Below, piece after piece: positions 24,661-33,079 of a stretch of 64,000 bases of DNA (within the stretch, counting starts at the first letter, position 1; each line of letters starts with the position of its first letter). The notes below the pieces were generated by a model. It saw nothing but the letters and a program-made list of their open reading frames with translations, had not been told where the DNA came from and ran no database searches. Source of the stretch: CAYQEC01 sp964569015 (GTDB lineage Bacteria; Actinomycetota; Acidimicrobiia; Spongiisociales; UBA5794); the NCBI GenBank assembly GCA_964569015.1, contig CAZMSN010000002.1, forward strand, positions 31,376 to 95,375. Direction: 5' to 3'. The position numbers and the translations under genes were made by a program.

Positions 24661-25632
24661 TCACACCTTGAAGATGCTGAAGACCGCGTTGAGCCCATGA
24701 TCCTCCACGGGGACCCGTTGTAGCAACGTACGCGACTCGAGGTCGTAGCGGGCGATGTGCGTCCCGACGCTCTTCCTGAAACCACCCTTGACCCAAGCCA
24801 CGTTCTCGCGGATCGCAGTCGGCCGCAGCCGCGAAAAGCCCACCCAGACACCGTCCTCGTCGACGTGGATGCCGCGGCACCACCCGAGCTGGGCCCGTTC
24901 GTCGCCAATCTCGGTGAGATCCACCACCTCGACGACCTCGAGGCTCTCGGTGTCGGCGATGGCGATCGAACCGTTCACAGCCGTGAAGTAGACGCGGTCG
25001 CCGTAGACGAAGCCGTCGTGCACGCGCTCCACCCCGATGTCGATGCGGCGTGAGGGATCTTTGATGGATACCGCGTCCATCTGCTTGAACCGGGTGACCC
25101 AGATCTCGTCCCCGAGTTCGAACACGTGATTCGGGTGCGATTCGTAGGGCTTGGTGCTCGCCACCTTCCGGTAGTCGACCTCTCGTGAGAATCGGCTCCA
25201 GGGATCGCCCCCGAGCACGTGCCAGCGGTTGATGACGTCGCCCTCCATGGTGATCTCGACCAGCTGGTCGAGGCCCGTGTTGACGACCAGCAAGGTCCCG
25301 CTCTCGCGGGGTCGCACATGATGGATATCGTGGAACGACGGCAGTGAGATGTGGCGAACGAGCTCGAAACCCGGGTAGGTGTAAACCAGGATCTCGGTCT
25401 GCGTGCTCAAGTACAGCGTGTCGCCCACGAGAGTGCCCTGTTTGAACAGAACCGCAGGTTCCTCGTCGGCGACGAATGCCGGCGGTGACTCGTAGGAGTG
25501 GACGGTCGAGGCCCGGCCCGCAGACTCGTCGACCGCCAGGACATGGCCCCGAACGTACTTGTACCAGTGCCCGGCGCCTTCGCCGAGCGCCCGGGGTCGG
25601 CGCTGCTGGCCACCCGTCACCAAGAGCGTCAT
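24661..25632 (-). CDS. Beta-propeller-like protein of unknown function in the polysaccharide locus
   Basis: I do not recognise a named family. The 323-residue protein has no signal peptide or membrane helix. It is built of repeating beta-strand units, for example GDTLYLSTQTEILVYTY, SGTLLVVNTGLDQLVEI, DEIWVTRFKQMDAVSI, GDRVYFTAVNGSIAIAD and DGVWVGFSRLRP, the pattern of a six- or seven-blade propeller such as NHL or WD40-like folds. Conserved-looking His and Trp residues (FHDIHHVRP, YESHPNHVF, GWCRGIHV) line up at blade tops and could form a metal or ligand site. The ATG at 25632 has AGGGGG six bases upstream, which decided the start over an in-frame ATG at 25719. It is divergent from the flippase. 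Confidence 0.7.
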   Translation of the reverse strand: MTLLVTGGQQRRPRALGEGAGHWYKYVRGHVLAVDESAGRASTVHSYESPPAFVADEEPAVLFKQGTLVGDTLYLSTQTEILVYTYPGFELVRHISLPSFHDIHHVRPRESGTLLVVNTGLDQLVEITMEGDVINRWHVLGGDPWSRFSREVDYRKVASTKPYESHPNHVFELGDEIWVTRFKQMDAVSIKDPSRRIDIGVERVHDGFVYGDRVYFTAVNGSIAIADTESLEVVEVVDLTEIGDERAQLGWCRGIHVDEDGVWVGFSRLRPTAIRENVAWVKGGFRKSVGTHIARYDLESRTLLQRVPVEDHGLNAVFSIFKV

Positions 25633-25750
25633 GAGATCCCCCTGTAGAAAGATGCCTACCGAGCGCGAGACCTTAGCGGACCCGGCATTGCACCATGGCC
25701 GACGAAACGGGGAACCCAACCCAAATCACGCCATGGGCGGCCCGGGTATT

Positions 25751-27208
25751 ATGCCTCGCCCGGCGCGTCTGCCTCGTCGATCCCCCCGCCGGCACTCGGC
25801 GCTCGGACGCCGGATACGCGTCAGGAGGACAGATCTTGTCGCCAGCACCACGGAGATCGGCCGTGCGGTGAGACGTTTTCGAGCCATTCCCGCCGGCCTG
25901 GTCGACTCCGGCCTCTCGTCGCTGGCAACGTTCGCTGTCGGCCTCTACGCAGCCACCGTGTGGCGCGACGATCCCGGAACGCTCGGCATCTACGCTCTCT
26001 TTCTCGCTGCCTTCCAGATGGCGGCGAGCATCCCCACCCAGGCCCACTTCATCCCGGCCGAGAAGGCGGCGTTGCTGCTCGAAGGACGGCCACGCCTCGT
26101 GCTCATGCCCCGCATCGTCCTCCTGGGGCTGCCGTCTTCGGTGGCCGCGGGCCTCGTGGTATCGGCGGCGGCGATCGTCGGAATCGTGAGGGGGCTCCCG
26201 CTCTCCGATCAACTGCCCTTCGTGGTGACGGCCACGGCCGCCACCGTTCTCTTCCCAATCCAGCATCACACCCGGCGCCTGCTCCACCTGGCATCGGTCT
26301 CGTGGGCGGCGGCCACGGTGTCGGCGCTGCAGTTTCTCGGCGCCATCGGCGGCCTCGGGTTTCTCCGGCTGGTCGATGCACCCACACGCTGGATCCCCAT
26401 CGGCGCATTGGCCATCGCCAACGGTGTCTCGCTGCTCGGAGGCTTGGCTCTGGGAACGTGGCACCGAAGGCACCATCGAGGCCTCTCCACTCCCGAGCTG
26501 GAGCGGGCGAGGGGATCACTCACCTACCAGAGACTGTTCGAGTCCGGCAAGTGGTTGGTCTCGACGGGCATCATGTCCACCGGCAACAACTTCGTCGTCG
26601 CCGGTGTGATCACCGTTCTCGCCGGCCCGGCGCCTCTCGGACTCGCCGAAGCAGCGAGGATCGTCGCCCAGCCGATCCTGGTTCTCGCCACCGGTCTCAG
26701 TGCCGTGCTCGCCCCGCCCTCGATGGAAGCGGGCCTCCAGCGCAATCGTCATGACGCCCGGCGGGTCGCCCGTGTCTTTCACGGCGTCACCGCCGGCCTC
26801 GGGCTGCTCTACCTCGCGGTGGCTGCCGTCGATTGGCCGCTCAACCCACTCGCCAGATTGGTCCCGGCCGCGTACGACGTGTCGTGGCTGGTGGCGGTCA
26901 GCATCGTCGCCAACGGCCTCAACGGCGCCGCCTTCCCCGGACGATTCGAGCTGATCGGGGGTGATCGCGAGCGGGATCTCTTCGGGGCCGAGGTCATCGC
27001 CAACGTTGCCCAACTCGCGGTCGCCGCTGCCATGGCCTCGATTGGGGCCGACGGCGGTTCGGTCGCCGCTCATGCACGCCCCGCCGGCTTCCTCGTTCTC
27101 GGCGCTACCCGGCTGCTCGCCTACCGGCCGCCGCTGGACCGCCACTACGCAGCGGCCGAACCGAGCCCCAGTATGCTCGGCGACTCCCACAGCACGACGG
27201 AAGGTTGA
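25751..27208 (+). CDS. Wzx-like polysaccharide flippase (MATE/MOP superfamily)
   Basis: Predicted to flip lipid-linked repeat units across the membrane. About 12 hydrophobic helices are present, starting FRAIPAGLVDSGLSSLATFAVGLYAA, with the pattern of the polysaccharide transporter branch of the MOP superfamily (N-terminal helix pairs, a central loop, then FESGKWLVSTGIMSTGNNFVVAGVI starting the second half). The start is uncertain: the ATG at 25751 gives 485 residues with an Arg-rich tail of about 40 before helix one, but TATTAT at 25747-25752 overlaps it and could be a -10 box; a GTG at 25868 would then be the start. The APH-like gene follows 6 bp later, so they are co-transcribed. Confidence 0.82.
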   Translation: MPRPARLPRRSPRRHSALGRRIRVRRTDLVASTTEIGRAVRRFRAIPAGLVDSGLSSLATFAVGLYAATVWRDDPGTLGIYALFLAAFQMAASIPTQAHFIPAEKAALLLEGRPRLVLMPRIVLLGLPSSVAAGLVVSAAAIVGIVRGLPLSDQLPFVVTATAATVLFPIQHHTRRLLHLASVSWAAATVSALQFLGAIGGLGFLRLVDAPTRWIPIGALAIANGVSLLGGLALGTWHRRHHRGLSTPELERARGSLTYQRLFESGKWLVSTGIMSTGNNFVVAGVITVLAGPAPLGLAEAARIVAQPILVLATGLSAVLAPPSMEAGLQRNRHDARRVARVFHGVTAGLGLLYLAVAAVDWPLNPLARLVPAAYDVSWLVAVSIVANGLNGAAFPGRFELIGGDRERDLFGAEVIANVAQLAVAAAMASIGADGGSVAAHARPAGFLVLGATRLLAYRPPLDRHYAAAEPSPSMLGDSHSTTEG

Positions 27209-27214
27209 AGGCTC

Positions 27215-28120
27215 GTGCAGACCAAGGAGTTCCCACCCGGCTGGGGCCACCTCTCCGTCCCGATCGGGAGCCGGGCGGAGACCCTCGCCGGCATCGCCAT
27301 GTACACGCCTGGTTCGTGGCGCGGCATCGTGGCCCAACGTGCCGCCTGGTGGGGAGTGCGGCTCGGCGGCCCCCGCATGCTGCCGGGTCCGCGTCGGGCC
27401 TGGGAGCCGCCGATGGACCACGAGACCTGGCACGAGCTTCGATCCCGGCTCGATGAACAGGTCGGCCCCTACGACAGCTGGGCGGCCTACCTGCGGCGCG
27501 GAGGGCGCACCGGCCTCCTCCTCCTGCTGCTTCGGAAAGGCACGCCGGTCGGATTCGTCAAGGCGAGGGCCGGAGGCAGCGCTGTCATCGAGAACGAGTT
27601 CCGAGCATTGACGGCGGCTCATCGGTCACGGCCGGGTTCTTTCGTCGTCCTCGAGCCACTGGGAAAGGGAGCCTGCGGGGACTGGAGCTATCTGATCAGT
27701 GCGCCGCTGCCGCCTCGCCTGCACCACCGCGGCGACGCTGCAGGCCTTCCGAGGGTGCTCGCCGACATTCAGGAAGCGTTGGCATCGCACCCCAAGCACT
27801 CCGAGACTCCCGCTCACTGGGCACCGGCACACGGCGACTTCGCCCCCTGGAATCTGCGCCGTATCGCACGGCGCGGGACCTACCTCATCGATTGGGAGGA
27901 AGCCGGCTGGGCACCGCCGGGATCGGACATGGTGTACTACGCCGCCTGCGCCTCAGCACTCGGTCGCCCGGTGAGGGGCTTCACGATCGAGCCCGGCGAA
28001 GCGGCTCGCTACTGCTGGGCCAAGGTCCGGTCTCGCGTCGACGACCGGCTCGGCCGCGGCGAATCGCTGGCCGCCCTCGACCGTGGCCTCCTCGACGCCC
28101 TGGCGCCGGGCGCCGGCTAA
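27215..28120 (+). CDS. APH-like phosphotransferase (aminoglycoside/choline kinase fold)
   Basis: A small-molecule kinase of the APH fold, 301 residues, GTG start. Visible catalytic parts are the ATP-binding Lys in PVGFVKARAGG (about residue 117), the catalytic loop HGDFAPWNLR at about 208-217 and the metal-binding IDWEEAGWAPPGSDMVYY at about 228-245, all intact, so it should be active. The first 90 residues are not typical of aminoglycoside kinases. Location between the flippase and the NTP_transf_5 gene suggests it phosphorylates a sugar or alcohol used in, or attached to, the exopolysaccharide rather than an antibiotic; this is inference. Its stop overlaps the convergent nucleotidyltransferase gene. 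Confidence 0.8.
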   Translation: MQTKEFPPGWGHLSVPIGSRAETLAGIAMYTPGSWRGIVAQRAAWWGVRLGGPRMLPGPRRAWEPPMDHETWHELRSRLDEQVGPYDSWAAYLRRGGRTGLLLLLLRKGTPVGFVKARAGGSAVIENEFRALTAAHRSRPGSFVVLEPLGKGACGDWSYLISAPLPPRLHHRGDAAGLPRVLADIQEALASHPKHSETPAHWAPAHGDFAPWNLRRIARRGTYLIDWEEAGWAPPGSDMVYYAACASALGRPVRGFTIEPGEAARYCWAKVRSRVDDRLGRGESLAALDRGLLDALAPGAG

Positions 28121-29280
28121 CCCTTCTCGCCCCGCCGCCACCAGCGAGACCGGAATGTCTCCCCGCGGCGGCGCTGCTCCCGGTTGCGCAGGTGGCGCTC
28201 CCAAGCGAGCCTGGTGCGGAACGAGGCGAGCCTCCACAGGTATGGGCCCCGCGTGTCGGGATGCATATATGCCACGAGCCGCTTCGGCGGGAAGATCAGC
28301 TTCCACCACCACCGAAAGGCCTCCCCGCGGCGCCCTTTCATGGCGAAGGGGATCCAGTAGCGGGTCCGCACCATGCGCGACATGCCGACGTGTCCCTGCA
28401 GCCGGCTGCTCTCCGGCCATGCCATGCTCCACAGGCGCCGTGCCACCACTCCGGTGGCCGGGACCGGCACATCGAGGTCGAGCCAGGACACCACCACCCG
28501 CAGTGACTCGTAGGTGTGCAGCGCCAGCCCCTCGCCGCGCACGAAGAGGTCAACGAGGTCCCAGTCCATCTCCGATCCCCGGATCATGCTCGCCACGTCG
28601 AAGAAAGACAGGAGAAACGAGAATCGATCCTTCTGGAGGTGGAGCAGGGCCTGCACGAGAGCCATCTCGGGTCCGAGCACCCGGATCTCGGTGCCGCCGG
28701 GGACGGCAATGGTGCACGTGGTGTCCCAGATGAGGTCGAGCCGGCGAACCGGGATGCCGAGCTTGATCGGCTCTTGGTGCAGATCGACGGCGACGCCGCT
28801 GGGAAGATGGAGGTCGACGCCCTGGACGGCTCCCCCGTCGATCATCGCCTGGATCGTGCCGGCCACGGGGTGATCGGGCTGGAGAAGCGCCACCAGCTCT
28901 CCGATTCGGCTGATGTGGCTGGGAGCCACGAACACGTCGACGTCGGCACAGGGACGGAGTCCTTCTCCCGCGTACCAACGAGCCTCGGTGGTCACGCCCT
29001 TGAACGCCGCCAGGTCGATCCCGTGGGCGGCCGCCACTGCGTCCACCCGGACCAACTCTCTCCAGAGCATCTGATTCGACACCCGGACCGCCAAACGATG
29101 CTGAGCGAGCCCCGAGCTCAGATCCGGTGCAAGAGAGAGACCTTGGGCCTGGGCCGCCTCGTGGAGCAGGCCGAGCATACGGTGCTCGGCCGCCGAGGCG
29201 ACGAGTTCCGCGGGATCGGCGACGTCGCCCAACGGGCGGCCCGAGGCGAGTTCCAACAGCGCTCGGTGGGGCCTACCCAC
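28117..29280 (-). CDS. NTP_transf_5 family nucleotidyltransferase-like protein
   Basis: A 387-residue protein of the uncharacterised nucleotidyltransferase family that recurs in polysaccharide gene clusters. Key parts are IDLAAFKGVTTEARWY at about residues 80-95, RPCADVDVFV with the metal-binding D-x-D at about 102-110, and VDLHLPSGVAVDLHQEP with the third acidic position at about 140-155. The C-terminal half is helical (LLHLQKDRFSFLLSFFDVASMIRG) and ends very basic. The GTG at 29280 decides the start because the frame further upstream is Arg/His-rich and unlike protein. No substrate is known for the family. It is opposite the APH-like kinase and 186 bp from the divergent Wzc-like gene. Confidence 0.8.
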   Translation of the reverse strand: MGRPHRALLELASGRPLGDVADPAELVASAAEHRMLGLLHEAAQAQGLSLAPDLSSGLAQHRLAVRVSNQMLWRELVRVDAVAAAHGIDLAAFKGVTTEARWYAGEGLRPCADVDVFVAPSHISRIGELVALLQPDHPVAGTIQAMIDGGAVQGVDLHLPSGVAVDLHQEPIKLGIPVRRLDLIWDTTCTIAVPGGTEIRVLGPEMALVQALLHLQKDRFSFLLSFFDVASMIRGSEMDWDLVDLFVRGEGLALHTYESLRVVVSWLDLDVPVPATGVVARRLWSMAWPESSRLQGHVGMSRMVRTRYWIPFAMKGRRGEAFRWWWKLIFPPKRLVAYMHPDTRGPYLWRLASFRTRLAWERHLRNREQRRRGETFRSRWWRRGEKG

Positions 29281-29466
29281 GAGCGAGGCTCGCCCGAGGT
29301 CGTCGCCATGCCCGGCTCGTGGCCATCGTACGGCCCATGTTCGGTCATTCCCTGCTCGATCGCAGCCGTCTCTGCTGCAGGAATGGGGATGATATCGTCT
29401 CACATTCTCGGTTTGGCACCGGGAACTAGTGTGGTGCCCACCAGATCGTGGCCAGGGGGACATTCG

Positions 29467-31290
29467 ATGCAGCAGACGGAAATGTACGGGACCATCGAGC
29501 CGACGCTGCTGCGCGCCGTCTGGCGCTACCGGTGGCTCGTGCTGGTCACCACGCTGCTCGTCATCCTGGCTGTCTGGGTGTATTCGAACTCGACCGCAGT
29601 CGAGGAGTTCCAGGCCGAGGCCTCCATGCAGGTGGAGGATCCTCAATCCTCGATTCTGTTCACCAGCTCACCCAGCACCCGCCGGGAGGAGTATGTGGCA
29701 GACCAGGCCGAGATCCTTCGCTCCGGTGACGTTGCCCAGCGTGCCGCCGACATCGCCGGCAAGACCGATTCCTCATTCCCCCACGACACCGAGGACATCC
29801 TGACCCGGACCGACATCGTGGTGACCAGCGACGCCGGGTCGGTCATCCTCGTTCGCTTCGTCGCCACCCAGCCTGACTGGGCGACGCTGGGTGCCAACTC
29901 CCTCATCGAGGCCTACAAGGAGCTCCTGTCGGACGAGACCGAAGCCAGCTTCGCATCCCGCGTGAAGGTGCTGGACGAGCACATCATCGCGATCGAGAAG
30001 GAAGTCGCCGATCTCAACAGCCAAATCAGCAGGCTGTCCGAGCCATCGGAGGCCGCGCTGGAGATCGAGCAGCGTCTCGCAGAGCGCCGAAGTGAGCTGC
30101 TGAGCCTCAGCGCGGAGCGTGACCGCACCAACGACCCCACCCGGCTCCAAGCGATCCGAACCGATATCGAGGATCTCACGAAAGAGGTGGCGCTGCTGGA
30201 GACGTTCCTCACGTTCGAGGTCGTCGATCCCGACATCGCCGAGCTGCAGCAGAGGCGCAGCCAACTCTTCCAGCAGATCGACGATCTGACGGTGCGCGCC
30301 AACGGCATCGTGGTCGACAGCCAGCTCCTGGGCAGCGGAGTCGTCCTCACCAATCCGGCCGTGACCGCACCGCCGCTCGACAGCGGACTCCGCAAGCTCC
30401 TCATCGTCGGCGCCTTCCTGGGACTGCTCTCCGGAAGCTCGCTCGCCTACCTGCTCGCGTTGCGTCACCGCACCATCGAGAACCGCAATCAGCCGGAATC
30501 GATCTTGCAGGCACCGCTGGTAGCCAGCGTTCCCAACTTCCGGCTCGAGGGCATCAACGCGGTCCTCCCGGTGCGACACGCCCCTCGATCAGCGTCGGCG
30601 GAGGCATTCCGGTTCGCGGCCGCCGCGCTCGGCCTTCCGCGCAGCAGCCCGCAGGACAGACCCATGGCGGGCGCCAAGAACGCGGTGATGGTGACCTCTG
30701 CGAGCGCCGGAGACGGCAAGACGATCGTCGCCGTCAACACCGCTCTCGCCGCGGCGCGGGAAGGCAAGAGGGTGCTGCTCATCGACGCCGACTTCGGTAA
30801 CCAGGCCGCCACCGAGTTGCTGGCCCCCGAGATCCGCCCCGAGCGGGGCATGACCGAGGTGGTCGAGACCGGAACCGCTCTGACAGACGCCATCATCCCC
30901 ATCGAAGGCACCGAGTCCACCGGCTTGCACCTGCTGCCGCGAGGACGGCGCCAGACCACTGCTCCTGAGTTCTTCCGACTCCCTGCGACCCGCGAGTTCC
31001 TCACCAAGATCCAGAAGTACTACGACCTCGTGCTCCTCGACGCTCCTCCCATCCTCCAGGTGGCATACTCCAGCACCGTGGCCGGGATGGTGGACAAGAT
31101 CCTCGTCGTGGTACGGCATCATGGCCCGGCGGCCGAGCTCGAGGATTTGCAGGATCGGCTCGAGTTCATCGGAACCCCCACGATCGGCTACGTCTACAAC
31201 CTGGCGCCGCTGCGCTACGAGATGACCCGCACCGAAGGCTCGATGAAGGACGTGTTGGGTACGCCCGATCATCCCGACGACGAGGCGTGA
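29467..31290 (+). CDS. Wzc/CpsD-like polysaccharide co-polymerase with cytoplasmic ATPase domain
   Basis: Controls chain length and export. The N-terminal Wzz domain begins with helix LLRAVWRYRWLVLVTTLLVILAVWVY (about residues 14-40), a long coiled-coil periplasm-facing part (EHIIAIEKEVADLNSQISRL, residues 165-290), and a second helix LLIVGAFLGLLSGSSLAYLLAL near 310-330. The ATPase domain has Walker A SASAGDGKT (Lys418), Walker A' LLIDADFGN at about 438-446 and Walker B DLVLLDAPP. The C-terminus lacks the Tyr-rich cluster of BY-kinases; only isolated Tyr remain (YVYN, RYE). The ATG at 29467 has CAGGGGG nine bases upstream, like the WecG/TagA gene. An open frame extends far upstream but is antisense to the nucleotidyltransferase. 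Confidence 0.9.
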   Translation: MQQTEMYGTIEPTLLRAVWRYRWLVLVTTLLVILAVWVYSNSTAVEEFQAEASMQVEDPQSSILFTSSPSTRREEYVADQAEILRSGDVAQRAADIAGKTDSSFPHDTEDILTRTDIVVTSDAGSVILVRFVATQPDWATLGANSLIEAYKELLSDETEASFASRVKVLDEHIIAIEKEVADLNSQISRLSEPSEAALEIEQRLAERRSELLSLSAERDRTNDPTRLQAIRTDIEDLTKEVALLETFLTFEVVDPDIAELQQRRSQLFQQIDDLTVRANGIVVDSQLLGSGVVLTNPAVTAPPLDSGLRKLLIVGAFLGLLSGSSLAYLLALRHRTIENRNQPESILQAPLVASVPNFRLEGINAVLPVRHAPRSASAEAFRFAAAALGLPRSSPQDRPMAGAKNAVMVTSASAGDGKTIVAVNTALAAAREGKRVLLIDADFGNQAATELLAPEIRPERGMTEVVETGTALTDAIIPIEGTESTGLHLLPRGRRQTTAPEFFRLPATREFLTKIQKYYDLVLLDAPPILQVAYSSTVAGMVDKILVVVRHHGPAAELEDLQDRLEFIGTPTIGYVYNLAPLRYEMTRTEGSMKDVLGTPDHPDDEA

Positions 31291-31309
31291 ACCTCGGGGG
31301 CCATCCGCG

Positions 31310-33079
31310 ATGACTGCGGAGGCGTGGCTCACCCTCCTGGTCCTGGCCATCGCCATCTTCGCCATGGTCCGCGATCTGGTGCCGCCGGCGGTGGCGATCC
31401 TCGGCGGGACCGTGGTACTCCTCCTCGCCGACGTGATCACGACCGAGGAGGCGTTCTCCGGATTCTCCAATCCGGCCCCGCTGACGATCGCCGTGCTCTA
31501 CATCCTCGCCGCCGCCGCCGCACGCACCGGGCTGCTCCACCCTCTCGTGGCCTCCACCCTCGGTACGCGCCGCTCGTTGCGTCGCGGCCTGGGACGCCTG
31601 CTACCGCCGGTCGCCCTCGCCTCCTCGGTCCTCAACAACACCCCGATCGTCGCCATGCTGGTCCCCGAGGTCGGCAGCTGGGCCTCCCGCCACGGCCAGC
31701 AGCCATCACGATTCCTCATGCCCCTCTCGTTCGCCGCGATCCTGGGCGGCACGGTCACCCTGATCGGCACCTCGACCAATCTCGTGGTCTCGGGCCTGCT
31801 CGAGGCGGCCGGCCACGAGCCGCTCGGGTTCTTCGAGATCACCAAGGTCGGCCTCCCCATCGCCGTGATCGGAGTCGCCGCCTTGGTGCTGCTGGCCCCC
31901 CGCCTGCTGCCCGATCGTCCCTCGACCCAGGACGAGCTCACCGACCGGATGCGTGAGTTCACGGTCGACATGGTCATCGACCCCGGCGGCCCTCTCGACG
32001 GCGCCACGGTCGAGGACGCCGGCCTGCGCGATCTCGCCGGGGTGTTCCTGGTCGAGGTCAGCCGAGGTGACGAGACCATCGTTCCCGTTTCCCCGACGAC
32101 CCGCCTCCACGGTGACGACTCACTGCGATTCGCGGGAAGGGCAGGCGACGTCGTCGACCTCCACACGATGCGAGGCCTGCGGTCCGGCGCGGAGAACCAG
32201 ATGCGCCGATTCGACCTTGAGCGCTCCAATTTCTTCGAGGCCGTTGTCGGGGCAACGTCGCCGCTGATCGGGAAGACGCTCAAGGAGGCCGGGTTCCGCG
32301 GCCGCTACGGCGGTGCGGTGATCGCCGTGCACCGAGCCGGCCAGCGAGTGGACGCCAAGCTCGGCGAGGTGCCGCTGCGCGTCGGCGACACGCTGGTGGT
32401 GCTGAGCGACGAGGGATTCCGCGATCGATGGATCGACCGCGGCGACTTCCTGCTCGTATCGCGGCTGGGTGCCTCCCCCGTGGTCGCCTCCACCAAGCGG
32501 CCGCTGGCGGCGGCGATCCTGCTGGGGGTGGTGTTGCTTGCCGCCACCGGGACGGTGTCGGTGCTCAAGGCCGCCCTGCTCGGCGCCCTCGCCGTGCTCG
32601 GATTGCGCATCCTCCGACCCGGCGAGGCGCGAAGCGCCATCGATCTCGACGTCGTGCTGCTCATCGCCGGCGGCTTCGGCATGGCCGCCGCCATGGAGAA
32701 GTCCGGCCTGGCGGAGACGATTGCGACGGGCCTGGTCGACACGTTCGGGACACTTGGCAGCATCGGGGGCCTGCTCGGCATCGTGCTGGCGACGATCCTC
32801 CTCACCGAGACGGTCTCGAACACCGCCGCCGCCCTCATCGTCTTCCCGATCGCTGCGTCGGCGGCCGACGCCCTCGGCTTCGATCTGCGCGGGGTCGCCA
32901 TCGCAGTGGCGGTGGCGGCTTCGGCCTCGTTCCTGACGCCCGTCGGCTACCAGACGAACGTGATGGTGTACGGCCCCGGCGGCTACCGCTACACCGACTA
33001 CTCACGGTTGGGGGCGCCGCTCACCCTGCTCGCGATCACGGGAATCCTGGTCTTGGTTCCCCTCTTCTGGCCCCTCTGA
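31310..33079 (+). CDS. SLC13-family permease with two TrkA-C domains
   Basis: A 589-residue anion symporter of the divalent anion:Na+ (ArsB/NhaD-like, SLC13) type. Two membrane halves flank a soluble centre. The first half has SSVLNNTPIVAMLVP and GGTVTLIGTSTNLVVSGLLE, the second LLTETVSNTAAALIVFPIAAS and LTPVGYQTNVMVYGPGGY; these S-N-T and T-N re-entrant loops are the ion-binding hairpins. Residues about 215-380 contain two TrkA-C (RCK C-terminal) regulatory domains, e.g. DLAGVFLVEVSRGD and RYGGAVIAVHRAGQRV. Substrate could be sulfate, dicarboxylate or another anion. It starts 19 bp after the Wzc-like gene and may be transcribed with it. Confidence 0.88.
   Translation: MTAEAWLTLLVLAIAIFAMVRDLVPPAVAILGGTVVLLLADVITTEEAFSGFSNPAPLTIAVLYILAAAAARTGLLHPLVASTLGTRRSLRRGLGRLLPPVALASSVLNNTPIVAMLVPEVGSWASRHGQQPSRFLMPLSFAAILGGTVTLIGTSTNLVVSGLLEAAGHEPLGFFEITKVGLPIAVIGVAALVLLAPRLLPDRPSTQDELTDRMREFTVDMVIDPGGPLDGATVEDAGLRDLAGVFLVEVSRGDETIVPVSPTTRLHGDDSLRFAGRAGDVVDLHTMRGLRSGAENQMRRFDLERSNFFEAVVGATSPLIGKTLKEAGFRGRYGGAVIAVHRAGQRVDAKLGEVPLRVGDTLVVLSDEGFRDRWIDRGDFLLVSRLGASPVVASTKRPLAAAILLGVVLLAATGTVSVLKAALLGALAVLGLRILRPGEARSAIDLDVVLLIAGGFGMAAAMEKSGLAETIATGLVDTFGTLGSIGGLLGIVLATILLTETVSNTAAALIVFPIAASAADALGFDLRGVAIAVAVAASASFLTPVGYQTNVMVYGPGGYRYTDYSRLGAPLTLLAITGILVLVPLFWPL

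Noticed and set aside
27215..28120. Aminoglycoside-resistance gene
   Set aside because: The kinase fold is right, but the N-terminal region and the polysaccharide context do not match known resistance enzymes, and nothing suggests a mobile element.
28516..29466. Upstream extension of the Wzc-like frame by 317 codons
   Set aside because: This part is antisense to the NTP_transf_5 gene and reads as low-quality protein; the ATG at 29467 has a good ribosome site and precedes the expected first membrane helix.
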